Shown in pieces: positions 45,770-55,919 of a stretch of DNA of 64,000 nucleotides. The stretch lies in NCBI GenBank assembly GCA_017442865.1, contig JAFRXK010000013.1, positions 1 through 64,000 on the forward strand. Reading direction: 5' to 3'. A program made the translations under genes and the position numbers. The notes under the pieces are model-generated. The model was not told the origin of the DNA, searched no databases, and was given only the letters and a program-made list of their open reading frames with translations. Position 1 is the first letter of the stretch, and every line of letters starts with the position of its first letter. Origin of the DNA: Lachnospiraceae bacterium. GTDB lineage: Bacteria > Bacillota > Clostridia > Lachnospirales > Lachnospiraceae.

Positions 45770-46648
45770 ATGAAAAACATTGCTATAGTTACTGACAGCA
45801 ACAGCGGCATTACACAAAAAGAGGCTGAACTGCTCGGTATAAATGTACTGCCCATGCCTTTTTTTATTGACGGCGAATTATATTTTGAAGATATAAATCT
45901 CACTCAGGACGAATTTTATAAAATGCTTGAAAATGATGCCGATATTTCCACCTCACAGCCTTCACCGGGCGAGGTAATGGATTTGTGGGATAAGCTCCTT
46001 GATGAATACATGCAGGTGTTATATATTCCGATGTCTAGCGGTCTTAGCAGCTCCTACAGCACAGCCGCCATGCTTGCCGAGGATGATTACGAGGGCAGGG
46101 TATTTGTTGTCAACAACCAGCGAATATCGGTAACACAGAAGCTTGCCGTGCTGGACTCAATCGAGCTGTCAAAAAAAGGCTATGACGGCGACGCCATAAA
46201 AAAGATTCTGGAAGCATCCAAATTTGACTCAAGCATATATATCACTCTTGAGACCCTGAAATATTTAAAGAAGGGCGGCAGAATCACACCTGCTGCCGCT
46301 ACCCTCGGAACGCTTTTAAATATCAAGCCTGTGCTTCAGATACAGGGTGAAAAGCTTGATTCCTTTGCCAAGTCGCGCGGAAAAAAAGCCGCAAAGAAAA
46401 TTATGCTTGAAGCTATTGAGCGTGATATAAATGAGCGCTTCAGCGAGGCCTATAAAAACGGTTATTTAAAGATTGCTGCCGCATATACAGGCAGCCGTGA
46501 GGATGCTGATGAATGGCTTGAAGAGATAAAGTCTCATTATCCTGATGCTGATGTTTTTATGGATCCGCTTTCACTCAGCGTTTCATGTCATATAGGAAGC
46601 GGAGCTATTGCAATTGCCTGCTCCGAGCTTCCGAAGGAATTACGTTAA
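45770..46648 (+). CDS. DegV family fatty-acid-binding protein
   Basis: 292 residues with the DegV N-terminal TDSNSGITQKEAELLGINVLPMP, the STSQPSPGE segment near residue 63 and SSGLSSSYSTAAMLAED near 90, which bind the lipid carboxylate. Such proteins present fatty acids to the FakA kinase. The start follows CGAGG, 10 bp away, and the gene lies 59 bp after the citrate synthase stop. No fakA is in the window. Confidence 0.92.
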   Translation: MKNIAIVTDSNSGITQKEAELLGINVLPMPFFIDGELYFEDINLTQDEFYKMLENDADISTSQPSPGEVMDLWDKLLDEYMQVLYIPMSSGLSSSYSTAAMLAEDDYEGRVFVVNNQRISVTQKLAVLDSIELSKKGYDGDAIKKILEASKFDSSIYITLETLKYLKKGGRITPAAATLGTLLNIKPVLQIQGEKLDSFAKSRGKKAAKKIMLEAIERDINERFSEAYKNGYLKIAAAYTGSREDADEWLEEIKSHYPDADVFMDPLSLSVSCHIGSGAIAIACSELPKELR

Positions 46649-46672
46649 GACAGTTATTTTATTAATTAAAGT

Positions 46673-46709
46673 GGCTCTAAACCTTACCTCCAGGTAAAGT
46701 TTAGAGCCT
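46673..46709 (+). terminator. First hairpin after degV
   Basis: GGCTCTAAAC/GTTTAGAGCC (46673-46682, 46700-46709) with inner TTACCT/AGGTAA. T-tail absent. Confidence 0.6.
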
Positions 46710-46719
46710 TAAAAATATC

Positions 46720-46758
46720 CCACACAACATAGTTTTTACCTTGTTGTGTGGGACTTTT
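46720..46758 (+). terminator. Intrinsic terminator after degV
   Basis: CCCACACAACA (46720-46730) pairs with TTGTTGTGTGGG (46742-46753), followed by ACTTTTT. It lies between the convergent degV and GH81 genes. Confidence 0.85.
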
Positions 46759-46859
46759 TAATTGTTATACCAATTCAAAATTCTGCTGCGGAAAATCATT
46801 TTGTCATATAAGCACTAATCTGTACTTTCTGTTGTCCGCAAGCTCAATACTGCCTCAAA

Positions 46860-49800
46860 TTAATAACCTAATACCGCAAAAGCGTCATCTGCGCCAAAGT
46901 CGATATCATTGTCGATAGCAGGTGTCTCAGGCTGTGTCTCAGGTGCAACAGTATTTCCCTTGAGCTCAATCCAGTTAATTGCATAACCGGCTGCTCCTGC
47001 TGCTTCAAGCTTCAACTCATGATTTCCGGCTGTAAGGTATACTGTCGGGCTCTCAAATGTCTGGAATGAAGCAAATGAGCCTGTGCTCTCTATATCGACT
47101 GTTGTTATTAATGCTCCATCAACATATACATTAACCTTCTTTGTTCCAGCGTACTTAATAGATGCTCTTATATCTACCTTGTAGCTGCCGCTTCCGGTTG
47201 TTGTTATATTGTAGATTGCGCTGTCTCCCTTTGCAAAGCCTGTGATATACTGTGAATCCTCATATGTCTTTGTTCCAATTGAAACACCGCCTGTCACGCT
47301 TGCAAAATCCTCTGCCTCAATATGTACTGTTTCTGTCGGTCCCTGTGGCAAGGTTTCCGGCTGTGTCTCAGGTGCTTCAGTATTTCCCTTGAGCTCAATC
47401 CAATTGATTGCATAGCCGGCTGCTCCTGCTGCCTCAAGCTTTAATGTATGGTTTCCTGCTGTAAGGTAAACCTGCTCGCCCTCGAAGGTCTGGAAGGTTG
47501 CAAATGAGCCTGTGCTTTCAATATTTACTGTTGTTGCAAGCACTCCATCTACATATACGTTTACTGTCTTTGTTCCTGCATACTTAATTGATGCCCTTAT
47601 ATCAACTGCATATTCACCGCTGCCTGCAACTGTTACGTTGTAGGTTGCGCTGTCTCCCTTTGCAAAGCCTGTGATATACTGTGAGTCCTCATACTTTTTG
47701 GTTCCTACAGCTACACCGCCTGTCACGCTCGCAAAATCCTCTGCCTCAATATGAACTGTTGTTGTCGTTCCCTGTGGCTGTGTTTCCGGCTGTGTTTCAG
47801 GTGCTGATGCGCCCTTTAACTCTATCCAGTTGATTGCGTAGCCGGCTGCTCCCGCTGCCTCAAGCTTTAATGTATGATTTCCTGCCGCAAGGTATATTAC
47901 CGGACTCTCGAAAGTCTGGAATGAAGCAAATGAACCTGTACTCTCAATGTCAACTGTTGTTGCAAGTGTTCCGTCTACATATACATTAACCTTCTTGGTT
48001 CCTGCATACTTAATTGATGCCCTTAAATCTACCGTACATGTGCCGCCATCTGTGACTGTTACATTATAGGTTGCGCTGTCTCCCTTTGCAAAGCCTGTGA
48101 TATACTGTGAATCTTCATATCTCTTTGTTCCGACTGAAACACCGCCTGTCACGCTTGCATAATCCTCTGCCTCAATATGAATTGTTGTAAGTGCTCCCGG
48201 TGCCTGTGTTTCAGGCTGTGTCTGCGGCTGGGTCTCAGGCTGTGTCTGCGGCTGAGTTTCAGGCTGTGTCTGCGGCTGAGTTTCAGGCTGTGTCTGTGGC
48301 TGAGTCTCAGGCTGTGTCTGCGGCTGGGTTTCCGGCTCATCCTGTACATTATTCAGTACATAGCTTGCCTGTGCAACGCCGGATGTAAGCATTCCCTTCT
48401 TATAAGCGACAGCCTTAAGAGTTGCTGACTGTCTAAGCTTTAATCCAGGCACATAAAGCAGTGAATTTTCATTAGGTGTAGAGCCGTCTAAGGTATATCT
48501 GATTTCAACGCCCTTTGTTGCACTTGTTATTGCAATCGTCTGTGCGCCTTCATATGTTCCTGACGGAAGGCTGAATACAGGATCTGCAACCCTTGCTGCC
48601 TCGTAAACGCCAATTTCCCAAAGTGAATAACCATAATTTAATGCTCTCTTAACGCCCTGAAGCTTTACATAACGGGCTGAAACCGCATCAATAGTTATGA
48701 CTTCCTCTCCGCCTCTGCCATTATTCTTTTCATAAACTGTAGTCCAGTTATTATTATCTGTTGAAACCTGAATGTTATAAGCTGTAGCATATGATGCTTC
48801 CCAGTCAAGAGTTATCTTGTTAATTGCATAAACCTGACCAAGGTCTACAACTGCCCATTCATTATCTGTGAAACCGGATGACCATCTTGTATTGTGAAGT
48901 CCGTCTACCATAAGGTTTCCGTTTGTTCCGCCATCCTCATATGATGAAACTGTTACATTCTTCTGGAATGCAAGGTTTACATCATAAGAAATTTCCGTAC
49001 CGCCTATTACAATTGTACTTGATGCGGTTGTTGAATCAATATATCCGTCTTTAACTGCGATTGCCTTAACAACTGTATCGCTTGATACCGCAAACATGCC
49101 GTCATAAACCTTTGATGACCTTGTAGGTGTTGAACCATCTGTCGTGTAGTAGATAACCGAGCCTGCTGTAGGAGCAGAAATCTCAACAAACTGTGTATCA
49201 TCATATGTTCCTGAAGGTACTGAAATAACAGGTGTTGCAGTCTGTGCAATTTCAAAGTGTCCGTTTTCAGATACTTCAAAATCAACCAGTGCCTTTGAGC
49301 CGATTACTGCCGAACCTACCTCTCCGTTTGCATTTCTGAAACGGACTGTCTTTGTTTCATTTGTAGGATTCCATACAACCGCCGTATATTTGCCTGTATT
49401 GTTGTTGTGGTATACAGAAGCACACACATCACCGGTTGCAACAATATTTTCAGTTCTTACGCCAAGCTTAAGCATACTGTTGATAAACCAGTATGTAAGC
49501 GCTGTATCAGTTCTCTGTACAGCTGATACGTTATTATTGAACTTTGAAAGCGCAAGCTGCGGATTTGTCTGTGACAGGAACGGCCATGCAATGTGCTGCC
49601 AGCCTGTATCCGTCTGAGGATATGTATCCAGAAGCTGTCTGATTTCTGCCTCTGTCTTTCCTGCTGCCCTGTCATGAGCCTCTGCCTTCTGCATAGCAAT
49701 ATCTGTCTCTGCAAGTAAAGCTGCATAAATGTCTGCCGCTCTCTGCTGGTTCTCGCCATAGTATGTAAGGTATTCTGAAATAGGAAGCCACTGAATACCG

Positions 49801-52637
49801 TAAATGTAAAGCGGCTGTCCGCCGAAGAATGTACCATAGAAGTTAATACCGCCGTAAACCTGTCCGACTACCTCATATGGCCAGTCATCTATCCAGTTCT
49901 CTAAATCATAGTCAAACCAGTATTCCTTTACCGCATCCATTTCATTTGTAAAACCAAAGATACCTGCATCGCGGTAAGAATCGTTCTGAGTTAATACGCC
50001 CCATAAGTAGAGTGATACCCAGCTGAATAACGACTCACTTGCCGACTCCTGGTTGTTACCTGAATCATTGTCTGCGTAACCGCCTGCCCATGAATGTCCT
50101 TCATACAAATCATAGCTTCTGAATCTGCAGTAATCCGGATCATTGTCTGATGGATTTGCATAATCTCTGATAAGCAGCTCAATCATTGATTTATAATCAT
50201 TGTAGAATTCTGCGTCATATGTTGCCAATACTGTAGCGGCAAACATGAAGTAACCATATGTGAAATGGTGGTCACAAATAGCAGTATTTGCGCCGAACTC
50301 ACTCTGAAGATAATAAAGTGTGCCCCACTTCTCATCATAAATGAAGTAACATGGATCATTTTCGCCGTCATATGTAAACCAGTTCACAAGAATCTTCTTC
50401 ATTCTTGCTAAGAATACATCCCTAAGCTCCGTCTCACCAATCTGGTCTGCCATAAGCACGCCCATGCCGAGAGGATGAAGGTTTTTGCCCTCCCAGTAAG
50501 CATCTGCTGCAGGATTAAGATTCTTTGTTGCATCATCCAGTATGCCAAGATAAGAAAGGAGGTCGTTGCTGTTAAACTCTGCATTGTCCGGCTTTGAGAA
50601 TATAGGAACAAGACCGGCAAATGTATCTGTTGTTGTAAAGAGATTTCCGATAACAGCCTTTAAATCACCTCTTACAGACTTGTAAGTTGCGAATGAATTG
50701 TTATCAGCCGTTGAATCCTTCCACTGATGAGGAAGTAAGCACTGTATTGTCTGGTTTGAGAAGCCGCCTCTCTTAACCTGTGTTGTTACCTGATAATTAA
50801 CGGTAATATTTGAATATGACTCATCATAGTTATATGTAACGCTTGTGTCGCTGACAAAAGCATAACCATGCTGATAGAAAGTATTAAGCTGGCTCTTGTC
50901 TGTCATTGAACCGATTGACATATAGCCGCCTGCTGCCGGGAATATAACCTTTACATAGCTTCCCATCTGCTTAAATACTGTTCCTGCCGGTACTGTAATA
51001 CAATAATAGCTTGTTGAATTCTTTGTCTTTTCTTTATTGTCTGTATCAATTACCTCAATACCGATATGGTCTGCTGTAATCGTTGTATTGCCATTTGTAA
51101 ATAAATCATTGTTGTTGTCACCAAAAATTCTTGTTATTGATGAACCTGAAATAAATGCTGACATTCCGTTAGGGAACTCAGTAAAGATATAAGGTGAACC
51201 CTTTACAAAGGTTGATTTCATCTGTATACCGTTCTTGTCCTTCAAATCAAGATTAACGGCATAATCACTATAACCTGAAACTATATCACATGCCGTAAGC
51301 GCATCTAAATTCTCAGGCATAATTGTAAGATCCGGTACAGTCTCAGACTGCACTGAAATATTGACATCCGTAGGTCCCGGTGTAGGAAGCCATCCGTCTG
51401 TTGCCGTAAGAACAGAAAGACCCTTTGTTGAATACTTTGCCTTAAGAGGCAGAATACATGCAAGATTACCGAACTTGTTGATAACCGAAGACTGCCACCA
51501 GTCATTTGACTCAATCGGTACTGTAATATTATCTGCAGCATATGTAGGAAGCTTTGCCTTCTCTAAATACATAGCCTGTGTTACATATGAACCCTTGCCG
51601 TTTGATGAATTAATTATCTGCATCTCCGGAAGCGGCTCAATATCGTGAGTTACAATCGGATCACCGTTTCTGTAAGGATAAACCTCTAACTCTGAAATAG
51701 AAAAACCACTGCCGTTTTCAACTCTGGTATATCCATACACTCTGACGTATCTTGCCTGATTGTGCAATTCAATATTTGCAACAGCCTGTCCGTATCCCTT
51801 TAACTGGCGATATACCGTTGTCCAGCTTGCATTGTCTGTTGAAACCTGAAGGTCGTAAATCTTACCTGCATCATTTGTCCAGTTAATGATTACACGTCCT
51901 ATAGTGTAATTTGCACCAAGGTCAACTGTAATCGACTGCTTATCAGCCTCTCCTGATGTCCATGATGTATTTGCCTTGCCGTCAACAGCATTTGAAGCAA
52001 GAACGTTTGTCTGGTTGATAACACCGTTTGCATCATACATCCACCAGACATCTCTTAAAGAAGATGCTGTTGCTGTCTTGTTAAGTGCAAGGTTTGTTCC
52101 GTAATCAACAGGTCTTTCCGTAAGACCGTTTAAGCCGTATACCTGGAATTCAAACATTGAATATCCGTAAGCCGGCAGGAACTTCTGCTGCATGTTGATT
52201 CTTACATATCTTGTATTGCCTGTAACAGCTATATTGTCCTCGCCACCATTTGAATTATTCTCGGTAAAAACCGTATTCCAATTCTGCTCGTCATCCGAGA
52301 ACTGTATGTTGTACTTTGATGCATAAGCACCTTCCCACAAAATACGAAGACTTGTAACCTGAGTAACCTTACCCAAATCAACATAATACCACTCTGTCGC
52401 ATTGTCCCATGTGCTTTCCCATCTGGTTGCTTCATCGCCGTCAACAGCAAGATTTGAATCGCTGTTTGCCTGTGATGAGCTGGCATAAGTCATACGACCT
52501 TTTGAAACTACATACGGGTCATTATCAGCAGCTTTTGCTGACCTGACAAATGATGGCATAAGGCCAACAATCATTGCCAGGGATAACAAAATCGAAAGAC
52601 TCCGCTTTACAATAGTACCTAAAGCTTTTTTGTTCAT
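46860..52637 (-). CDS. Secreted multidomain GH81 endo-beta-1,3-glucanase
   Basis: Degrades beta-1,3-glucan such as laminarin, callose or fungal glucan. 1925 residues. A signal peptide (SLAMIVGLMPSF, cleaved after AKA near 37) leads to two F5/8-type C domains (about 42-170 and 181-325) and the GH81 module (about 346-1125), with ICDHHFTYGYFMFAATVLATYD near 789 and the catalytic-glutamate block NQESASESLFSW near 862. Then come two chitobiase C-terminal domains (1136-1210, 1349-1425) flanking a third F5/8 domain (1221-1345), a PETQPQTQ-repeat linker (1432-1480) and three nearly identical CBM6/35-like modules (1484-1612, 1622-1755, 1764-1900). GGAGGG precedes the ATG. No anchor motif was found. 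Confidence 0.92.
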   Translation of the reverse strand: MNKKALGTIVKRSLSILLSLAMIVGLMPSFVRSAKAADNDPYVVSKGRMTYASSSQANSDSNLAVDGDEATRWESTWDNATEWYYVDLGKVTQVTSLRILWEGAYASKYNIQFSDDEQNWNTVFTENNSNGGEDNIAVTGNTRYVRINMQQKFLPAYGYSMFEFQVYGLNGLTERPVDYGTNLALNKTATASSLRDVWWMYDANGVINQTNVLASNAVDGKANTSWTSGEADKQSITVDLGANYTIGRVIINWTNDAGKIYDLQVSTDNASWTTVYRQLKGYGQAVANIELHNQARYVRVYGYTRVENGSGFSISELEVYPYRNGDPIVTHDIEPLPEMQIINSSNGKGSYVTQAMYLEKAKLPTYAADNITVPIESNDWWQSSVINKFGNLACILPLKAKYSTKGLSVLTATDGWLPTPGPTDVNISVQSETVPDLTIMPENLDALTACDIVSGYSDYAVNLDLKDKNGIQMKSTFVKGSPYIFTEFPNGMSAFISGSSITRIFGDNNNDLFTNGNTTITADHIGIEVIDTDNKEKTKNSTSYYCITVPAGTVFKQMGSYVKVIFPAAGGYMSIGSMTDKSQLNTFYQHGYAFVSDTSVTYNYDESYSNITVNYQVTTQVKRGGFSNQTIQCLLPHQWKDSTADNNSFATYKSVRGDLKAVIGNLFTTTDTFAGLVPIFSKPDNAEFNSNDLLSYLGILDDATKNLNPAADAYWEGKNLHPLGMGVLMADQIGETELRDVFLARMKKILVNWFTYDGENDPCYFIYDEKWGTLYYLQSEFGANTAICDHHFTYGYFMFAATVLATYDAEFYNDYKSMIELLIRDYANPSDNDPDYCRFRSYDLYEGHSWAGGYADNDSGNNQESASESLFSWVSLYLWGVLTQNDSYRDAGIFGFTNEMDAVKEYWFDYDLENWIDDWPYEVVGQVYGGINFYGTFFGGQPLYIYGIQWLPISEYLTYYGENQQRAADIYAALLAETDIAMQKAEAHDRAAGKTEAEIRQLLDTYPQTDTGWQHIAWPFLSQTNPQLALSKFNNNVSAVQRTDTALTYWFINSMLKLGVRTENIVATGDVCASVYHNNNTGKYTAVVWNPTNETKTVRFRNANGEVGSAVIGSKALVDFEVSENGHFEIAQTATPVISVPSGTYDDTQFVEISAPTAGSVIYYTTDGSTPTRSSKVYDGMFAVSSDTVVKAIAVKDGYIDSTTASSTIVIGGTEISYDVNLAFQKNVTVSSYEDGGTNGNLMVDGLHNTRWSSGFTDNEWAVVDLGQVYAINKITLDWEASYATAYNIQVSTDNNNWTTVYEKNNGRGGEEVITIDAVSARYVKLQGVKRALNYGYSLWEIGVYEAARVADPVFSLPSGTYEGAQTIAITSATKGVEIRYTLDGSTPNENSLLYVPGLKLRQSATLKAVAYKKGMLTSGVAQASYVLNNVQDEPETQPQTQPETQPQTQPETQPQTQPETQPQTQPETQPQTQPETQAPGALTTIHIEAEDYASVTGGVSVGTKRYEDSQYITGFAKGDSATYNVTVTDGGTCTVDLRASIKYAGTKKVNVYVDGTLATTVDIESTGSFASFQTFESPVIYLAAGNHTLKLEAAGAAGYAINWIELKGASAPETQPETQPQGTTTTVHIEAEDFASVTGGVAVGTKKYEDSQYITGFAKGDSATYNVTVAGSGEYAVDIRASIKYAGTKTVNVYVDGVLATTVNIESTGSFATFQTFEGEQVYLTAGNHTLKLEAAGAAGYAINWIELKGNTEAPETQPETLPQGPTETVHIEAEDFASVTGGVSIGTKTYEDSQYITGFAKGDSAIYNITTTGSGSYKVDIRASIKYAGTKKVNVYVDGALITTVDIESTGSFASFQTFESPTVYLTAGNHELKLEAAGAAGYAINWIELKGNTVAPETQPETPAIDNDIDFGADDAFAVLGY

Positions 52638-52664
52638 ATAAATCCCTCCATACCTTAAAGCTGA

Positions 52665-52745
52665 TAAAACGTTTTACTTTAACCGTGCATTAAACGTTTA
52701 AGCTATTTATACTTTGAGAATACACTAAATCGTTTAAGCCGTCAA
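52665..52745 (-). promoter_or_regulatory. Promoter and LacI-type operators of the GH81 gene
   Basis: On the minus strand TTGACG (52745-52740), 17 bp, TATTCT (52722-52717). One operator-like TAAATCGTTTAA lies between the boxes (52726-52737). Two perfect palindromes, TTAAACGTTTAA (52690-52701) and TAAAACGTTTTA (52665-52676), follow in the transcribed leader. The central CG pattern is typical of LacI-family repressors or CcpA-like control. Confidence 0.72.
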
Positions 52746-52802
52746 CACAAAATTGTTATAAAAACGCCAAAAAAATATATGTTTTTTATTCTTTCGACTC
52801 AT

Positions 52803-54215
52803 TTATTTTGATAAAGCCTCATCTATTGCCCTTGCCGCAGTTTTTCCTGCGCCCATGGCGAGTATAACTGTTGCGGCACCTGTTACAGCATCACCGCCGG
52901 CATAAACCATGTCTCTTGATGTAAGACCGGTTTCCTCCTCTACGATTATACCGCCGCGCTTGTTTACCTCAAGTCCCTTTGTGGCAGACTTGATAAGCGG
53001 GTTTGGCGACGTACCGATAGCCACGATTACACAATCAACATCAAGTACAAATTCCGAACCTTCTATTTCTACAGGTTTTCTTCTGCCTGAGGCATCCGGC
53101 TCGCCAAGCTCCATCCGAATACATTCCAAGCCCGTTACGAAACCGTTCATAGGATCTCTTTTGTTGTCCGGATTGTTATAACCGATAATCTTTACAGGAT
53201 TGTTAAGAAGCTTAAACTCAACGCCCTCTTCCATTGCATGCTCAACCTCTTCCCTTCTTGCAGGAAGCTCTTCAAGACTTCTTCTGTATACAATGTAAAC
53301 CTTCTCTGCACCCAGACGAAGCGCTGTTCTTGCGGCATCCATGGCGACATTTCCACCGCCGACTACGGCTACCCTCTTCGCCTTCATAATAGGCGTTGAT
53401 GAGGCTTCCCTGTAAGCCTTCATAAGATTGCTTCTTGTAAGGAACTCATTTGCTGAGTATACGCCCTTGAGTGATTCACCCGGGATTCCCATAAATCTAG
53501 GAAGTCCTGCACCCGAGCCAACGAATACAGCCTCATAACCCATCTCAAATATTTCATCTATAGTGATAGTCTTTCCGACCACAACATTTGTCCTGATGTC
53601 AACGCCCAATGCCTTTAAGGCGTCAATCTCCCGCTGAACAATTTTCTTTGGGAGTCTGAACTCCGGAATACCATATACGAGTACACCTCCCGCAAGATGA
53701 AGCGCCTCAAATATAGTAACCTTGTAGCCAAGCTTCGCAAGGTCACCTGCACAGGCAAGACCTGAAGGACCTGAACCAATTATCGCAACCTTATGATTAT
53801 TCTGCTTCGGAAGCTTTGGTGCTTCTGTGCAGTTAGCGCTGTGCCAGTCTGCCACAAATCTTTCAAGGCGGCCAATTCCTACAGACTCTCCCTTAATACC
53901 GCGAACACACCTGCTCTCGCACTGCGTTTCCTGCGGACAGACACGTCCACAGACTGCCGGCAATGAAGATGATTTGCTGATTATCTGGTATGCCGCCTCA
54001 AAATCTCCTGCCTTAACCCTCTCAATAAACTCCGGTATATGTATATTCACAGGACACGCCGACACGCAAGGCATGTTCTTACAGTTAAGACACCTTGCTG
54101 CTTCATCAAGCGCCATCTCCTCAGTATATCCAAGCGCCACCTCGTCAAAATTCTTTGCCCTTACCTGTGGCTGCTGTGTGGGCATCGGATTCCTTGTCTG
54201 AGACATATTTACCAT
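52803..54215 (-). CDS. nfnB: NfnB, large subunit of NADH-dependent reduced ferredoxin:NADP+ oxidoreductase
   Basis: Electron-bifurcating flavoenzyme subunit, related to GltD. 470 residues with two N-terminal cysteine clusters (CLNCKNMPCVSACP and CGRVCPQETQCESRC), FAD-binding IIGSGPSGLACAGDL near residue 150 and NADPH-binding VVGGGNVAMDAARTALRLG near 290. It could be misread as a glutamate synthase subunit, but its partner is the FNR-like gene just upstream. The ATG at 54215 lies 1 base after the nfnA stop, with GGGGGTG in the nfnA end; the longer in-frame reading to 54254 lies within nfnA. Confidence 0.9.
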   Translation of the reverse strand: MVNMSQTRNPMPTQQPQVRAKNFDEVALGYTEEMALDEAARCLNCKNMPCVSACPVNIHIPEFIERVKAGDFEAAYQIISKSSSLPAVCGRVCPQETQCESRCVRGIKGESVGIGRLERFVADWHSANCTEAPKLPKQNNHKVAIIGSGPSGLACAGDLAKLGYKVTIFEALHLAGGVLVYGIPEFRLPKKIVQREIDALKALGVDIRTNVVVGKTITIDEIFEMGYEAVFVGSGAGLPRFMGIPGESLKGVYSANEFLTRSNLMKAYREASSTPIMKAKRVAVVGGGNVAMDAARTALRLGAEKVYIVYRRSLEELPARREEVEHAMEEGVEFKLLNNPVKIIGYNNPDNKRDPMNGFVTGLECIRMELGEPDASGRRKPVEIEGSEFVLDVDCVIVAIGTSPNPLIKSATKGLEVNKRGGIIVEEETGLTSRDMVYAGGDAVTGAATVILAMGAGKTAARAIDEALSK

Positions 54216-54216
54216 A

Positions 54217-55056
54217 TTACTGCACCCCCTTGTACAGATTACAGGTCTCTTCATGGGCTTTTAGCTCAAATGGCCTGTACATCGAACCTCTGCTGATAGC
54301 CTCATCAAAATCAACCTCAAACCCATCGAAATCAGGTCCGTCCACACATGCAAACTTCGTCTTTCCGCCGACAGTAAGACGACAGCCTCCGCACATTCCT
54401 GTACCGTCAATCATAATAGGGTTCATTGAAACTACTGTCTTAACGTTGTATGGCTTTGTTGTAAGCACCACAAACTTCATCATTATGACAGGTCCGATAG
54501 CAATTACCTCATCATAATTCTCACCGGCTTCAATAAGCTGCTTAAGAGGAGCAGTAACAACGCCCTTCTCTCCATAGCTGCCGTCATCAGTCATAATAAT
54601 AAGCTTGTCCGATATCGCCTTAAACTCATCTTCAAGTATAACGATGTCCTTATTTCTAAAACCGATGATGGAATGAACCTCGCAGCCGAGCTCATGAAGC
54701 TTTTGTGCAATCGGCATGGCAATTGCACAGCCGACACCGCCTCCCACTATTGCAACCTTCTTAAGCCCGTCAAGCTCTGTTGCCCTGCCGAGAGGTCCCA
54801 CAAAATCCTGAATATAATCACCTGCAGCTTTATGATTTAATGCCTCCGTAGTCGCACCGACTACCTGAAAAATAATTTTTACGGTTCCCTTTTCCCTGTC
54901 ATATCCCGCAATGGTAAAAGGAATTCTCTCTCCGTCCTCATCGACCCTTAAAATAATAAACTGCCCCTGCTCTGCTTTTTTAGCAACCAGAGGGGCTTCT
55001 ATCTCCAGCATTGTTACTATCGTATTTAAAGACTTCTTAGCGACAATTTTATACAT
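54217..55056 (-). CDS. nfnA: NfnA, ferredoxin-NADP reductase-like subunit
   Basis: Partner of NfnB; together they interconvert NADH plus reduced ferredoxin and NADPH. 279 residues with an FAD domain (RIPFTIAGYD near residue 45), an NAD-binding domain (AIVGGGVGCAIAMPIA near 102), and a C-terminal 2Fe-2S motif in GTGMCGGCRLTVGGKTKFACVDGP near 222. GGAGA fits the ATG at 55056 better than the ATG at 55062, which is only 2 bp away. It overlaps nfnB's ribosome binding site. The 335 bp between this gene and 55393 hold no gene I can support, only AT-rich DNA. Confidence 0.9.
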   Translation of the reverse strand: MYKIVAKKSLNTIVTMLEIEAPLVAKKAEQGQFIILRVDEDGERIPFTIAGYDREKGTVKIIFQVVGATTEALNHKAAGDYIQDFVGPLGRATELDGLKKVAIVGGGVGCAIAMPIAQKLHELGCEVHSIIGFRNKDIVILEDEFKAISDKLIIMTDDGSYGEKGVVTAPLKQLIEAGENYDEVIAIGPVIMMKFVVLTTKPYNVKTVVSMNPIMIDGTGMCGGCRLTVGGKTKFACVDGPDFDGFEVDFDEAISRGSMYRPFELKAHEETCNLYKGVQ

Positions 55057-55392
55057 GGCCATATCTCCTTTATTTTTATTATTTTCTAAATACAACAGTA
55101 ATACATAAGAATGAGTAAGCACCCTATGCCTTCACAATCCTTGTATTATACAGAAAAAAAGACATTTTTATTTTAGCATTCATTTTTATTAATGTCTATG
55201 TTTGTTTGAGTGCGGGTTGCCCGGATGTTGAAAATGCATTCCGTAATACTAACATAAATAATTGAAGAGGCTTCAACATAATTCAAACATTGCTATAACA
55301 TTTTTTTAAATGACAATATTTCATGAATTTAATATGTAAAACGTGAATATAAATTATAAAGAACAAAACCACTTTCTTTACGGAGGCATGCC

Positions 55393-55761
55393 ATGAAATT
55401 CAGCAAAGACGCTAAGCCATTTATCCTGCTGCGTTCACTTATAATATCATACATAATCACAATAATACTGCTTTTGATTATTGCACTTTTATTATATAAG
55501 CTAAAATTATCGTCGGGGCAGCTTAACATAGGCATAACGCTTACATATATACTTTCCTGCTTTATCGGCGGCTTTATTACCGGCAAAAGCGCTCGGCTAA
55601 AAAGATACCTCTGGGGCGGGCTTGGCGGACTGCTTTATTTTCTTATCCTGCTGCTTGTTTCATTCATATTCAGCAATCCTTTAGACAACGGAATTGCACA
55701 GATAATCCTTGTTTTTGCACTCTGCACGGGCGGTGGAGCAATGGGCGGCATGATTAGCTGA
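55393..55761 (+). CDS. TIGR04086-family small membrane protein
   Basis: 122 residues with four hydrophobic helices and short polar loops, including FIGGFITGKSARLKRYLWGGLGGLLYF near residue 55 and GGGAMGGMIS at the end. This matches the YrzE/TIGR04086 family of Gram-positive bacteria, function unknown. CGGAGG precedes the ATG. Confidence 0.8.
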   Translation: MKFSKDAKPFILLRSLIISYIITIILLLIIALLLYKLKLSSGQLNIGITLTYILSCFIGGFITGKSARLKRYLWGGLGGLLYFLILLLVSFIFSNPLDNGIAQIILVFALCTGGGAMGGMIS

Positions 55762-55825
55762 AACCATAGAAAAGCACTGCAAAGCGACAAAAATTACACA
55801 TAACTTATCAAGATAAAAATTTTAC

Positions 55826-55854
55826 TTGACACTGGGTGTACAATTAAGTACAAT
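55826..55854 (+). promoter_or_regulatory. Promoter of the CNNM/CorC gene
   Basis: TTGACA (55826-55831), 17 bp, TACAAT (55849-55854). Confidence 0.75.
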
Positions 55855-55919
55855 CACGCTATGAACATATATATTAAGTATATATTTGTTCAAAATATAA
55901 TTTTATGGAGTGATTTATT

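Noticed and set aside
48149-48428. Frames of 65-83 codons over the GH81 linker
   Set aside because: They are shadows of the PETQPQTQ repeat-coding DNA.
52803-54215. Second glutamate synthase small subunit
   Set aside because: It is paired with an FNR-like 2Fe-2S subunit, typical of NfnAB, and a full GltB-GltD pair exists elsewhere in the window.
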